Origin: Streptomyces litmocidini
GTDB lineage: Bacteria > Actinomycetota > Actinomycetes > Streptomycetales > Streptomycetaceae
Direction of reading: 5' to 3'
Assembly (NCBI RefSeq): GCF_014649755.1
Contig: NZ_BMTQ01000016.1
Location: forward strand, 1 to 64,000
DNA: 64,000 bases
In this document: positions 15,630 to 25,756 of the stretch, one piece after another
Position numbering within the stretch: the first letter of the stretch is position 1
Layout: each line of letters opens with the position of its first letter
Position numbers and translations under genes: made by a program
The notes under the pieces: generated by a model
Seen by the model: only the letters and a program-made list of their open reading frames with translations
The model's database searches: none
Told to the model about the DNA's origin: nothing

Positions 15630-16627
15630 CCAGGGCAGCCGTCTTCGGCAACGGATCCTGGGGCACCGCCTTCGCCATGGTGCTCGCCGACGCGGGCTGC
15701 GAGGTGAGCCTCTGGGGCCGCCGCCCCGAACTCGCCAAGGAGATCAACGCCGGCCGGGTCAACCCCGACTACCTGCCGGGCGTCGAACTCCCGCGGGGCA
15801 TCACGGCCACCGCGGACCCCGCCGAGGCCGCCTCGGACGCCGACTTCACCGTCCTCGTCGTCCCCTCCCAGACCCTGCGCGGCAACCTCGCCGCCTGGCG
15901 GCCGGTGCTCGCCCCCGGCACCGTCCTCGTCTCCCTCATGAAGGGCGTCGAACTCGGCACCGCCAAGCGGATGAGCGAGGTCATCACCGAGGTCGCCGAC
16001 GTCCCCGCCGACCGGGTCGCCGTCCTCACCGGCCCCAACCTGGCCAAGGAGATCGCCGCCCGGCAGCCCGCCGCCGCCGTCGTCGCCTGCTCCGACGAGA
16101 CGGTCGCCCAGCGGCTCCAGACCGCCTGCATGACCCCGTACTTCCGCCCCTACACCAACACCGACGTGGTGGGCTGCGAACTCGGCGGCGCCGTCAAGAA
16201 CGTCATCGGCCTCGCCGTCGGCATCGCCAACGGCATGGGCCTCGGCGACAACTCCAAGGCCACGCTCATCACCCGCGGCCTCGCCGAGACCACCCGCCTC
16301 GGCCTCGCCATGGGTGCCGACCCGCTCACCTTCTCCGGCCTCGCGGGCCTCGGCGACCTCGTCGCCACCTGCTCCTCGCCGCTCTCCCGGAACAACACCT
16401 TCGGCACCAACCTCGGCCGGGGCATGACCCTCCAGGAGACCATCGCGGCCACCAAGCAGACCGCCGAGGGCGTCAAGTCCTGCGAGTCCGTGCTCGACCT
16501 GGCCCGCCGCCACGGCGTCGACATGCCCATCACCGAGACCGTCGTCTCGATCGTCCACGACGGGAAGCCGCCCGTCGTCGCCCTCAAGGAGCTCATGTCG
16601 CGCTCGGCCAAACCCGAACGCCGCTGA
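15626..16627 (+). CDS. gpsA: Glycerol-3-phosphate dehydrogenase [NAD(P)+]
   Basis: This 333-residue cytosolic enzyme reduces dihydroxyacetone phosphate to glycerol-3-phosphate for phospholipid synthesis. The Rossmann dinucleotide loop is FGNGSWGTAFA (residues 7-17), followed by the family segments LTGPNLAKEIA and CELGGAVKNVIGLAVG, which includes the catalytic Lys. The C-terminal helical domain has LAGLGDLVATCSS. Length is typical. The GTG start overlaps the plsC stop, so the two are translationally coupled; ddl follows after about 80 nt. Confidence 0.97.
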   Translation: MTRAAVFGNGSWGTAFAMVLADAGCEVSLWGRRPELAKEINAGRVNPDYLPGVELPRGITATADPAEAASDADFTVLVVPSQTLRGNLAAWRPVLAPGTVLVSLMKGVELGTAKRMSEVITEVADVPADRVAVLTGPNLAKEIAARQPAAAVVACSDETVAQRLQTACMTPYFRPYTNTDVVGCELGGAVKNVIGLAVGIANGMGLGDNSKATLITRGLAETTRLGLAMGADPLTFSGLAGLGDLVATCSSPLSRNNTFGTNLGRGMTLQETIAATKQTAEGVKSCESVLDLARRHGVDMPITETVVSIVHDGKPPVVALKELMSRSAKPERR

Positions 16628-16707
16628 GCCCGGCCGTGTGAGCCGTACGCGCGCGTGCGAGCGGGGCGCTCAGCAGTTCGGGAGCCGCAAGGTACGCTCA
16701 TCGCGAT

Positions 16708-17847
<1,140 letters not shown>

Positions 17848-17871
17848 GGGGAACACGGCGCCGGGGTGCGA

Positions 17872-18369
17872 TCACTCGCACTCCGGCTCCAGGGCGCACG
17901 GGACGGTCCGCTCCACGGGGCCGGCGAGGTCCGCGAGCGGACCGGCGTCGTGCGCGTACCGCCCGTCCAACGTCACCTCGACGTACGTCCTGCGGTACAC
18001 CGAGGTGAAACGGGGCCCGTCGCCCGCGCGCTGCTCCAGCATCCAGCGCACGCCGTTCGCGGAGACGCCCTGCGACTTCGGGTCGCTCATCTTTTCGGGC
18101 CGGGGGACCCCGCAGCGCAGTACGATCGCACCGTCACCCCACCCGGCGGTCAACTCGGAGCCGGGCTCCGGGTCACTCCGCGCCAGACCCGCCACGGTGT
18201 CGGGAAGCTCCTTCGCCAGCGCCTGGCAGAGGGCGGCCTCCTCCGCCGGCGGGCTCGGGACCACGACGGACGCCGCGGCGTCCGGCGAGGAACAGCCGGC
18301 GGCGGCCGACAGCAGAACGGCGGCCGCGACGGCGGCGGGCAGGCCGAAGGGCCGGTGGGAAGAGGTCAC
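17872..18369 (-). CDS. DUF3515-family lipoprotein
   Basis: This 165-residue secreted protein has a type II signal peptide: a short charged N terminus, a hydrophobic run (PAAVAAAVLLSAAA) and the lipobox AAAGCSS, giving a lipidated Cys near residue 26. The mature part has conserved Cys and Trp residues (VLRCGVPRP, NGVRWMLEQR, RTYVEVTLDGRY, PCALEPECE), matching the actinobacterial DUF3515 family of unknown function. I chose the GTG at 18369. It converges on ddl with a 24-nt gap. Confidence 0.85.
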   Translation of the reverse strand: MTSSHRPFGLPAAVAAAVLLSAAAGCSSPDAAASVVVPSPPAEEAALCQALAKELPDTVAGLARSDPEPGSELTAGWGDGAIVLRCGVPRPEKMSDPKSQGVSANGVRWMLEQRAGDGPRFTSVYRRTYVEVTLDGRYAHDAGPLADLAGPVERTVPCALEPECE

Positions 18370-18389
18370 CGGCCAAGCGTAGACGGGGG

Positions 18390-18623
18390 CTACAGATGAA
18401 CGACCGGGCAGGTGAGGGTGCGCGTGATGCCGTCCACTTGCTGGACCTTGGCGACCACCATGCGGCCCAGCTCGTCGACGGTGTCCGCCTGCGCGCGCAC
18501 GATCACGTCGTACGGTCCTGTGACGTCTTCGGCCTGGATGACCCCCGGGATCTTGGAGATGGTGTCGGCGACGGTCGACGCCTTGCCCACCTCGGTCTGG
18601 ATGAGGATGTACGCCTGAACCAC
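18390..18623 (-). CDS. Lrp/AsnC-type ligand-binding domain protein (single domain)
   Basis: This 77-residue protein consists only of the alpha/beta RAM domain (AsnC_trans_reg) that binds amino acids in Lrp/AsnC regulators, with no DNA-binding helix-turn-helix. Key segments are VQAYILIQTEVGKAS and DVTGPYDVIVRAQADTVDEL. The GTG start is preceded by a clear GGAGG. Such stand-alone domains may modulate full-length Lrp proteins or act as amino-acid sensors. It lies 20 nt upstream of the lipoprotein gene on the same strand and is divergent from thiL. Confidence 0.92.
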   Translation of the reverse strand: MVQAYILIQTEVGKASTVADTISKIPGVIQAEDVTGPYDVIVRAQADTVDELGRMVVAKVQQVDGITRTLTCPVVHL

Positions 18624-18856
18624 GGAACCTCCAGGGCGACCACGAGGATCTTGTGGGAGAAAGGGACGCCACGGTACCGCGTCGCCGCGGGCCACGGGGA
18701 GACCCGCGCTTCCGGAGGCGCTCGGGGTGTGGCGTACGCAGGACAGAAGTTGACGGTCTACTTGACGGTACCCAGCACGGTGACGGCCCGCGACCCGCGG
18801 CGCGAGACGACGCGCCCCCGCCCGCCGGCCGGCACGAAGACACGAGGTGAGACGCG

Positions 18857-19819
18857 GTGAAGGGCACAGTCGGAGAGCTGGGGGAGTTCGGGCTCATCAG
18901 AGAGCTCACGTCCCGGCTCACCTCCACCCCGGCGGTACGGATCGGGCCCGGCGACGACGCCGCGGTCGTCTCCGCCCCCGACCGGCGCGTGGTGGCCAGC
19001 ACGGACATCCTGCTCGAAGGACGTCACTTCCGCCGCGACTGGTCGACGGCCTACGACGTCGGCCGCAAGGCCGCCGCGCAGAACCTCGCCGACATCGCCG
19101 CCATGGGCGCGGTCCCCACCGCGCTCCTCCTCGGCCTCGTCGTCCCCGCCGAACTCCCCGTCACCTGGCCCACGGAACTCATGGACGGGCTGCGCGACGA
19201 ATGTCAGGTCGCGGGCGCGGCGGTGGTCGGCGGCGACGTCGTCCGCGGCGACACGATCATGGTCTCCATCACCGCGCTCGGCGACCTCCGCAACCACGAC
19301 CCGGTCACCCGCGGCGGCGCCCAGCCGGGCGACGTCGTCGCCTACACCGGCTGGCTCGGCTGGTCCGCCGCCGGATACGCGGTCCTCTCCCGGGGCTTCC
19401 GCTCCCCGCGCGCCTTCGTCGAGGCCCACCGCAGGCCCGAACCGCCGTACCACGCGGGCCCGGCCGCCGCCGGCCTCGGCGCCACCGCCATGTGCGACGT
19501 CAGCGACGGCCTCATCGCCGACCTCGGGCACATCGCCGAGGCCAGCAAGGTCCGCATCGACCTGCGCTCGGGACTCATCGACATCCCGACCCAGATGAAC
19601 GACATCGGCCAGGCCGTCGGCGTCGACCCCATGCAGTGGGTGCTCACCGGGGGAGAGGACCACGCCATCGTGGCGACCTTCCCGCCGGACGTGAAGCTGC
19701 CCGCCCGCTGGAAGGTCATCGGCGAGGTCCTCCACCCCTCGGCGCTCCCGCAGGTCACCGTGGACGGCGCGCCCTGGCACAGCGTGGGCGGCTGGGACCA
19801 CTTCGGAGAGACGGAGTGA
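18857..19819 (+). CDS. thiL: Thiamine-monophosphate kinase
   Basis: This 320-residue enzyme phosphorylates thiamine monophosphate to thiamine pyrophosphate. It has the N-terminal GDDAAVV motif near residue 34, the metal-binding DISDGL-type motif DVSDGLIADLG and a C-terminal GGEDHAIVATF. Length is typical. The GTG start has GAGGTGAG upstream. The stop overlaps the thiD start (GTGA). I see no TPP riboswitch in the upstream 230 nt. Confidence 0.96.
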   Translation: MKGTVGELGEFGLIRELTSRLTSTPAVRIGPGDDAAVVSAPDRRVVASTDILLEGRHFRRDWSTAYDVGRKAAAQNLADIAAMGAVPTALLLGLVVPAELPVTWPTELMDGLRDECQVAGAAVVGGDVVRGDTIMVSITALGDLRNHDPVTRGGAQPGDVVAYTGWLGWSAAGYAVLSRGFRSPRAFVEAHRRPEPPYHAGPAAAGLGATAMCDVSDGLIADLGHIAEASKVRIDLRSGLIDIPTQMNDIGQAVGVDPMQWVLTGGEDHAIVATFPPDVKLPARWKVIGEVLHPSALPQVTVDGAPWHSVGGWDHFGETE

Positions 19820-20610
19820 ATCCGCCCCTGGTCCTCACCGTCGCCGGATCCGACTCCGGCGGCGGTGCCGGCGTCCAGGCCGACCTGAAGACGATGCTCG
19901 CGCTCGGCGTCCACGGCATGAGCGTGCTCACCGCCGTCACCGCCCAGAACTCGCGGGGCGTCCAAGGCGTCTGGGAGCTCCCCGTGGAGGCCGTGCGGGC
20001 CCAGTACCGGGCCGTCGTCGACGACATCGGCGTCCAGGCGGTGAAGACCGGCATGCTCGCCTCCGCCGCGCTCGTGGAGACCGTCGCCGAACTCCTCGCG
20101 GACACCGGCGCCCCCGTCGTCGTCGACCCGGTCGGCGTCTCCAAGCACGGCGACCCGCTGCTCGCGGAGACCGCGCTCGACTCCGTACGCCGACGGCTGC
20201 TGCCCCGGGCGACCGTCGCCACCCCCAACCTGGACGAGGTGACACAGCTCACCGGCGTCCACGTCCGCCACGAGGACGACATGCGGACGGCAGCCGGGGC
20301 CGTGCTGGCGTACGGGCCGCGCTGGGTCCTGATCAAGGGCGGACACCTGCCCGTCGGCCGGGAGGCCGTGGACCTGCTCACGGACGGCACCGAGGAGCAC
20401 TGGCTGCGCGCCCCGCGCCACGACAACCGGCACACCCACGGGACGGGCTGCACGCTCGCCTCGGCGGTCGCCTCCGGGCTCGCCAAGGGCCTGCCGGTGC
20501 CGGAGGCGGTGCGGCAGGCGAAGGAGTACGTGACGGGGGCCGTCGCCGCCGGCTTCGCCCTGGGCGCGGGCATCGGACCGGTCGACCACGGGTGGCGGTT
20601 CCGGGACTGA
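19816..20610 (+). CDS. thiD: Hydroxymethylpyrimidine/phosphomethylpyrimidine kinase
   Basis: This 264-residue ribokinase-fold enzyme phosphorylates HMP and HMP-P in thiamine synthesis. The N terminus has AGSDSGGGAGVQADLK and the C-terminal anion-hole motif is HGTGCTLASAVA. The middle has VVDPVGVSKHGDPLL. The GTG start overlaps the thiL stop by four bases, so thiL-thiD is a coupled operon. A strong bidirectional terminator follows. Confidence 0.96.
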   Translation: MNPPLVLTVAGSDSGGGAGVQADLKTMLALGVHGMSVLTAVTAQNSRGVQGVWELPVEAVRAQYRAVVDDIGVQAVKTGMLASAALVETVAELLADTGAPVVVDPVGVSKHGDPLLAETALDSVRRRLLPRATVATPNLDEVTQLTGVHVRHEDDMRTAAGAVLAYGPRWVLIKGGHLPVGREAVDLLTDGTEEHWLRAPRHDNRHTHGTGCTLASAVASGLAKGLPVPEAVRQAKEYVTGAVAAGFALGAGIGPVDHGWRFRD

Positions 20611-20662
20611 GCGCCGAGGGGCCCACCGGCCTCCGGGGGCCCACCGGCTCCCGGACACGGCA

Positions 20663-20694
20663 AAAGGCCGGTTCACCGAGGTGAACCGGCCTTT
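20663..20694. terminator. Bidirectional terminator between thiD and rpmB
   Basis: A perfect 15-bp stem (20663-20677 with 20680-20694) flanked by A and T runs on opposite sides (CAAAAGG and CCTTTC) can end transcription from either direction. It lies between convergent thiD and rpmB. Confidence 0.92.
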
Positions 20695-20735
20695 CAAGGC
20701 AACCGCAGGGGCTGCGCTACGACGGAACGTCGCGA

Positions 20736-20921
20736 TTAGCGCGAGACCTTGCCGGCCTTGATGCACGAGGTGCAGACGTTGAGCCGCTTCGGCGTCCGAC
20801 CGACCACGGCACGCACGCGCTGGATGTTCGGGTTCCAGCGACGGGACGTACGGCGGTGCGAGTGCGAAATGTTGTTGCCGAAGCCCGGCCCCTTGCCGCA
20901 GACGTCGCAGTTGGCAGCCAC
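20736..20921 (-). CDS. rpmB: Ribosomal protein L28 (zinc-binding form)
   Basis: This 61-residue 50S subunit protein begins MAANCDVCGKGPGFGN and ends CTSCIKAGKVSR. The two CxxC pairs make it the zinc-ribbon (C+) form; Streptomyces often have a second, Cys-free form elsewhere that is expressed under zinc shortage. The GTG start is preceded by GGAGTGACCC. Its leader holds a bulged hairpin. Confidence 0.97.
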   Translation of the reverse strand: MAANCDVCGKGPGFGNNISHSHRRTSRRWNPNIQRVRAVVGRTPKRLNVCTSCIKAGKVSR

Positions 20922-20935
20922 GGGTCACTCCAAAG

Positions 20936-20985
20936 ACTTCAGATTTACAGTGAAATCCGGCGCACCGGAATCAGGAGTCTGAAGT
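20936..20985 (-). promoter_or_regulatory. Hairpin in the rpmB leader
   Basis: ACTTCAGA (20936-20943) and TCTGAAGT (20978-20985) form a perfect 8-bp outer stem; TCCGG (20956-20960) and CCGGA (20965-20969) form an inner stem. On the minus strand this lies just ahead of the rpmB ribosome site. Many ribosomal protein genes are controlled through such leaders. Confidence 0.5.
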
Positions 20986-21158
20986 GGCTTGCCGGGGAAC
21001 GGCCCGGTTTGAACCGGGCAACCGAAGCAGCATACAACGCCTGCCTCGGTGGAACGAAACTACCACGGTCTCCGCGGACCTCGCCCCGGGCCCGGGTCAC
21101 GAGCGGGCCACCCCGGGTCTACCCTGCGGTGAGCTCACCGCCGAAGGAGGACCCCCCG

Positions 21159-22835
21159 TTGTCGCGAGCCCTTCAGCCCGACGAGGAGCTCGTCGAGCTC
21201 GACGCCGAAGCGGTCCGGACCTGGTGCGCACGGGCCCTCGACGCCCTCGGACGGGAGCGCGAGGAGATCGACGCGATCAACGTCTACCCGGTCGCGGACG
21301 GGGACACCGGCACCAACCTGTACCTGACGGCCGAGGCCGCCCTCCAGGCCGTCGAAGCCGTCTTCGCCGCCTCCGCCCCCGACACCGCCGAGACCGTACG
21401 GGCCATGGCGCACGGCGCCCTGCTCGGCGCCCGCGGCAACTCCGGCACCATCCTCGCCCAGCTCCTGCGCGGCATGGCCGCCGTCCTCGCCGAAGGACGT
21501 GACGGCGATCACCTCGCCCGCGCCCTGGCCGAGGCCGCCTCCGCCGCCCGGCAGGCCGTCGCCCACCCCGTGGAGGGCACCGTCCTCACCGTGGCCGCGG
21601 CGGCCGCCGCCGGCTGCGCGGGCGGCGGCACCCTCCTGGAGGTCGCCACCCGCGCCCACGACGCGGCCAGGACCGCGCTGGAGGCCACCCCCGGCCAGCT
21701 GGCCGTCCTCGGCCGGGCCGGGGTCGTGGACGCCGGCGGACGCGGTCTGGTCGCCGTCCTCGGAGCGCTCGTCGAGACCGTGGGCGGCGGGACGCCGGAC
21801 CCCGCCGGGACCGCGCCGGGCGCGGTGCGGGTGCTCGGGGACGTACGGGCCGTACCGGCCGGCTCCCCCCCGGCCTGCGACGGCGAGGCCGGACCCGCCT
21901 ACGAGGTGACCTACCTCCTGGAGGCCGAGGGCGCCGCCGTGGACCTGCTGCGGGCCCGGCTCGACGCCCTCGGCGACTCCCTCGTCGTCGTCGGCGGCGA
22001 CGGGCTGTGGAACGTCCACGTCCACGTCGACGACGCGGGCGCCGCCGTCGAGGCCGGCGTCGAGGCCGGCCGGCCCCACCGCATCCGCATCACCCACTTC
22101 GGGGCCGACGCGGCGGCCGCGCAGCCGTCCGGACGGTTCGCGCCCTCCGGACCGTCCGGCGCCGGGGAACGCGCCCGGCGCGCGGTCGTCGCCGTCGTCC
22201 CCGGCGAGGGCCTCGCCGGACTCTGCGCCGAGGCCGGCGCGACCACCGTCCGCAGCCGGCCCGGCGAACCGCCCGCCGACGACGAACTCCTGGAGGCGAT
22301 CCGACGGGCGCACGCGCGCGAGGTCGTCCTCCTGCCCAACGACACCGAGCTGCGCCGGACCGCGGCCGCCGCCGCCGAACGCGCCAGGGCCGAGGGCATC
22401 CGCGTCGCCCTCATCCCGACCCGGGCCGCCGTCCAGGGCATCGCCGCCCTCGCCGTCCACGAACCCGACCGGCGCTTCGACGAGGACGTCGTCGCCATGA
22501 CGGCCGCCGCCGGAGCCACCCGCTACGCCGAACTCGCCGTCGCCGAACGCCGCTCCTTCACCTCGGCCGGCGTCTGCCAGGCCGGCGACGTCCTCGGCCT
22601 CATCGAGGGCGACGTCGCCGTCATCGGCAAGGACCTGGCCGAGACCGCCCGCACCGTCCTGGACCGCATGCTCTCGGCCGGCGGCGAACTCGTCACCCTC
22701 GTCGTCGCCGACGGCACCCCGCCCGGCCTCGCCCCCGACCTGGAGGGTCACGTCCGGCGCGGCTACCTGGCCGTCGACACCACCACGTACCACGCGGGCG
22801 CGGGGGCGCCGCCCCTGCTCATCGGAGTGGAATAG
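21159..22835 (+). CDS. DAK-family (DhaL/FakA-like) kinase domain protein
   Basis: This 558-residue protein has an N-terminal DhaL (DAK phosphatase/kinase) domain at about residues 20-210 with the nucleotide-Mg motif YPVADGDTGTNL and GARGNSGTILAQLLRG. A middle domain and a C-terminal DegV-like or YloV-type region follow. The architecture matches FakA-type proteins, which phosphorylate fatty acids bound to DegV partners; that specific role is inference. I chose the TTG at 21159 because GGAGG lies 8 nt upstream. It is followed by recG in the same direction, as in many actinobacteria and firmicutes. Confidence 0.9.
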   Translation: MSRALQPDEELVELDAEAVRTWCARALDALGREREEIDAINVYPVADGDTGTNLYLTAEAALQAVEAVFAASAPDTAETVRAMAHGALLGARGNSGTILAQLLRGMAAVLAEGRDGDHLARALAEAASAARQAVAHPVEGTVLTVAAAAAAGCAGGGTLLEVATRAHDAARTALEATPGQLAVLGRAGVVDAGGRGLVAVLGALVETVGGGTPDPAGTAPGAVRVLGDVRAVPAGSPPACDGEAGPAYEVTYLLEAEGAAVDLLRARLDALGDSLVVVGGDGLWNVHVHVDDAGAAVEAGVEAGRPHRIRITHFGADAAAAQPSGRFAPSGPSGAGERARRAVVAVVPGEGLAGLCAEAGATTVRSRPGEPPADDELLEAIRRAHAREVVLLPNDTELRRTAAAAAERARAEGIRVALIPTRAAVQGIAALAVHEPDRRFDEDVVAMTAAAGATRYAELAVAERRSFTSAGVCQAGDVLGLIEGDVAVIGKDLAETARTVLDRMLSAGGELVTLVVADGTPPGLAPDLEGHVRRGYLAVDTTTYHAGAGAPPLLIGVE

Positions 22836-22894
22836 GCCCCGATCCCGGCGGTCGCCCACGGGCTTCGGCACGACTGTCGGTCCCGTGGTCTTCA

Positions 22895-25087
22895 ATGGAG
22901 GACGTGCCCGCGCTCGACGAACCACTCAAGAAGGCCCTCGGCCCCGCCACCGCCAAGGTCATGGCCGAGGCGCTCGACCTGCACACGGTCGGGGACCTGC
23001 TCCACCACTACCCCCGCCGGTACGCCGAGCGCGGGGAGCTGACCACCCTCGCCGACCTCCCGCTCGACGAGCACGTCACGGTGGTCGCGCAGGTCGCCGA
23101 CGCCCGGGTGCTGACCTTCAACGGCTCCAAGGGGCGCGGCCAGCGCCTGGAGGTGACCATCACCGACGGCAGCGGCCGGGTGCAGCTGGTCTTCTTCGGC
23201 AAGGGCGTCCACAAGCCCCACAAGGACCTGCTGCCCGGCACCCGCGCGATGTTCGCCGGCAAGGCCTCGCTCTTCAACCGGCGCCTCCAGCTCGCCCACC
23301 CCTCCTACGAGTTGCTCCGCGGCGACGCCGACGAGGCCGTGGACACCTGGGCGGGGGCCCTCATCCCGATCTACCCGGCCACCGCCAAGCTGGAGTCCTG
23401 GAAGATCGCCAAGGCCGTCGACGCCGTCCTGCCCGGCGCCGTCGACGCCGTCGACCCCCTGCCCCCCGCCCTGCGCGAGGGCCGCGGCCTCGCCGAGCTG
23501 CCCGACGCGCTGCGGATGATCCACCGCCCCCGCACCAAGGCGGACGTCGCCGCCGCCCGCGAGCGGCTCAAGTGGGACGAGGCCTTCGTCCTCCAGGTCG
23601 CCCTCGCCCGCCGCCGGCACGCCGACACCCAACTGCCCGCCGTCGCCCGGCGGCCGGCCCCCGACGGCATCCTCGACGCCTTCGACGCCAAGCTGCCCTT
23701 CACCCTCACCGACGGCCAGACGAAGGTCTCCCAGGAGATCTTCGACGACCTCGCCACCGAACACCCCATGCACCGCCTCCTCCAGGGAGAGGTCGGAAGC
23801 GGGAAGACGATGGTCGCGCTGCGCGCCATGCTCGCCGTCGTCGACTCCGGCGGCCAGGCCGCGATGCTCGCCCCCACCGAGGTCCTCGCCCAGCAGCACC
23901 ACCGCTCCGTCACCGAGATGATGGGCGAGCTCGCCGAAGGAGGCATGCTCGGCGGCGCCGACCGCGCCACCAAGGTCGTCCTGCTCACCGGCTCCATGGG
24001 CGCCGCCGCCCGCCGCCAGGCCCTGCTCGACCTGGTCACCGGCGAGGCCGGCATCGTCATCGGCACGCACGCGCTGATCGAGGACAAGGTCCAGTTCCAC
24101 GACCTCGGCCTGGTCGTCGTCGACGAGCAGCACCGCTTCGGCGTCGAGCAGCGCGACGCCCTGCGCGGCAAGGGGAAGCAGCCCCCGCACCTCCTCGTCA
24201 TGACCGCGACGCCCATTCCGCGCACGGTCGCCATGACCGTCTTCGGCGACCTGGAGACCTCCGTCCTCGACCAGCTGCCCGCCGGCCGCTCCCCGATCGC
24301 CAGCCACGTCGTCCCCGCCGCCGACAAGCCGCACTTCCTCGCCCGCGCGTGGGAGCGGGTCCGCGAGGAGGTGGGCAACGGACACCAGGCGTACGTCGTC
24401 TGCCCCCGCATCGGCGACGAGGAGGACCAGAAGAAGAAGGCCAAGGCGTCCCCCGAGGACGAGGCCGAGAAGCGCCCCCCGCTCGCCGTCCTCGACGTCG
24501 CCGAGAAGCTCGGCGCCGGCCCCCTCGCCGGCCTGCGGATCGCCGTCCTGCACGGCCGCATGCACCCGGACGACAAGGACGACGTCATGCGCCGCTTCGC
24601 CGCCGGCGAGCTCGACGTCCTCGTCGCCACCACCGTCATCGAGGTCGGCGTCAACGTGCCCAACGCCACCGCCATGGTGATCATGGACGCCGACCGCTTC
24701 GGCGTCTCCCAGCTCCACCAGCTGCGCGGCCGCGTCGGCCGCGGCTCCGCCCCCGGACTCTGCCTCCTCGTCAGCGAGATGCCCGAGGCGAGCCCCGCCC
24801 GGCAGCGGCTGAACGCCGTCGCCACCACCCTCGACGGCTTCGAACTCTCCCGCATCGACCTCGAACAGCGGCGCGAGGGCGACGTCCTCGGACAGGCCCA
24901 GTCCGGCGTCCGCTCCTCCCTCCGGGTGCTCGCCGTCATCGAGGACGAGGAGGTCATCGCCGCCGCCCGCGAGGAGGCCACCGCCCTCGTCCTCGCCGAC
25001 CCCGGCCTCGACGCCCACCCCGGCCTGCGCACCGCGCTCGACGCCCTCCTCAGCGAGGAGCGGGAGGAGTACCTGGAGAAGGGCTGA
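22895..25087 (+). CDS. recG: ATP-dependent DNA helicase RecG
   Basis: This 730-residue helicase remodels stalled forks and branched DNA. It has an N-terminal OB-fold wedge domain (about residues 50-160), a Walker A motif in LLQGEVGSGKTMVALR, the motif II DEQHRFGVEQR and helicase C motifs including ATTVIEVGVNVPNA and QLRGRVGRG. An insertion rich in Lys and Glu (EEDQKKKAKASPEDEAEKRP) sits between the helicase lobes. The start is uncertain: ATG at 22895 or GTG at 22904, with GGAGG between them. Confidence 0.96.
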   Translation: MEDVPALDEPLKKALGPATAKVMAEALDLHTVGDLLHHYPRRYAERGELTTLADLPLDEHVTVVAQVADARVLTFNGSKGRGQRLEVTITDGSGRVQLVFFGKGVHKPHKDLLPGTRAMFAGKASLFNRRLQLAHPSYELLRGDADEAVDTWAGALIPIYPATAKLESWKIAKAVDAVLPGAVDAVDPLPPALREGRGLAELPDALRMIHRPRTKADVAAARERLKWDEAFVLQVALARRRHADTQLPAVARRPAPDGILDAFDAKLPFTLTDGQTKVSQEIFDDLATEHPMHRLLQGEVGSGKTMVALRAMLAVVDSGGQAAMLAPTEVLAQQHHRSVTEMMGELAEGGMLGGADRATKVVLLTGSMGAAARRQALLDLVTGEAGIVIGTHALIEDKVQFHDLGLVVVDEQHRFGVEQRDALRGKGKQPPHLLVMTATPIPRTVAMTVFGDLETSVLDQLPAGRSPIASHVVPAADKPHFLARAWERVREEVGNGHQAYVVCPRIGDEEDQKKKAKASPEDEAEKRPPLAVLDVAEKLGAGPLAGLRIAVLHGRMHPDDKDDVMRRFAAGELDVLVATTVIEVGVNVPNATAMVIMDADRFGVSQLHQLRGRVGRGSAPGLCLLVSEMPEASPARQRLNAVATTLDGFELSRIDLEQRREGDVLGQAQSGVRSSLRVLAVIEDEEVIAAAREEATALVLADPGLDAHPGLRTALDALLSEEREEYLEKG

Positions 25088-25148
25088 GCGGCCCGCCGCG
25101 GCCATATCCTGGGACGTACGCATTGGACGACGCAGGACGAGGACACCG

Positions 25149-25730
25149 ATGACCCGCGTGATCGCCGGCAGCGCCGGCGGACGGCGCCTGGCCGTGCCCC
25201 CCGGCAACGGCACCCGCCCCACCTCCGACCGGGCACGGGAAGGGCTCTTCTCCACCTGGGAGTCGTTCCAGGGCCTGGCCGGGGCCAGGGTCGCCGACCT
25301 GTACGCGGGCTCCGGCGCCGTCGCCCTGGAGGCGCTCTCCCGGGGCGCCGCCCACGCCCTCCTCGTCGAGGCCGACCCCCGCGCGGCGAAGACGATCCGG
25401 GACAACATCCGCTCGATCGGCCTGCCCGGCGCCGAACTCCGCACCGGCAAGGCCGAGCAGATCGTGACGGGACCGGCCCCGGCCGACCCGTACGACCTGG
25501 TCTTCCTCGACCCGCCCTACGCCGTCGGGGACGACGATCTCCGCGAGATTCTCCTCACACTGCGCTCGGGGGGCTGGCTGAGCGAGGATGCCCTCGTCAC
25601 CGTGGAGCGCAGCACCCGAGGCGGGGAGTTCGGCTGGCCCGAGGGCTTCGAACCCCTGCGTTCCCGTCGCTACGGCGAGGGAACGTTTTGGTACGGTCGC
25701 GCCGCCTCTACGTGCGAAGACGCACGATGA
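25149..25730 (+). CDS. rsmD: 16S rRNA (guanine966-N2)-methyltransferase RsmD
   Basis: This 193-residue SAM-dependent methyltransferase modifies G966 of 16S rRNA. It begins MTRVIAGSAGGRRLAVPPG, the family N terminus. It has the SAM-binding motif DLYAGSGAVALEALSRGA near residue 50 and the catalytic DPPY (LVFLDPPYAVG) near residue 122. Gene order recG-rsmD-coaD is widespread. Its stop lies upstream of the preferred coaD start. Confidence 0.95.
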   Translation: MTRVIAGSAGGRRLAVPPGNGTRPTSDRAREGLFSTWESFQGLAGARVADLYAGSGAVALEALSRGAAHALLVEADPRAAKTIRDNIRSIGLPGAELRTGKAEQIVTGPAPADPYDLVFLDPPYAVGDDDLREILLTLRSGGWLSEDALVTVERSTRGGEFGWPEGFEPLRSRRYGEGTFWYGRAASTCEDAR

Positions 25731-25756
25731 CCGGACCGGAGAGCGAGGGACCCAAG

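Noticed and set aside
18624..18856. TPP riboswitch before thiL
   Set aside because: I looked for the CTGAGA and conserved ACC...GATCTGG parts and did not find them.
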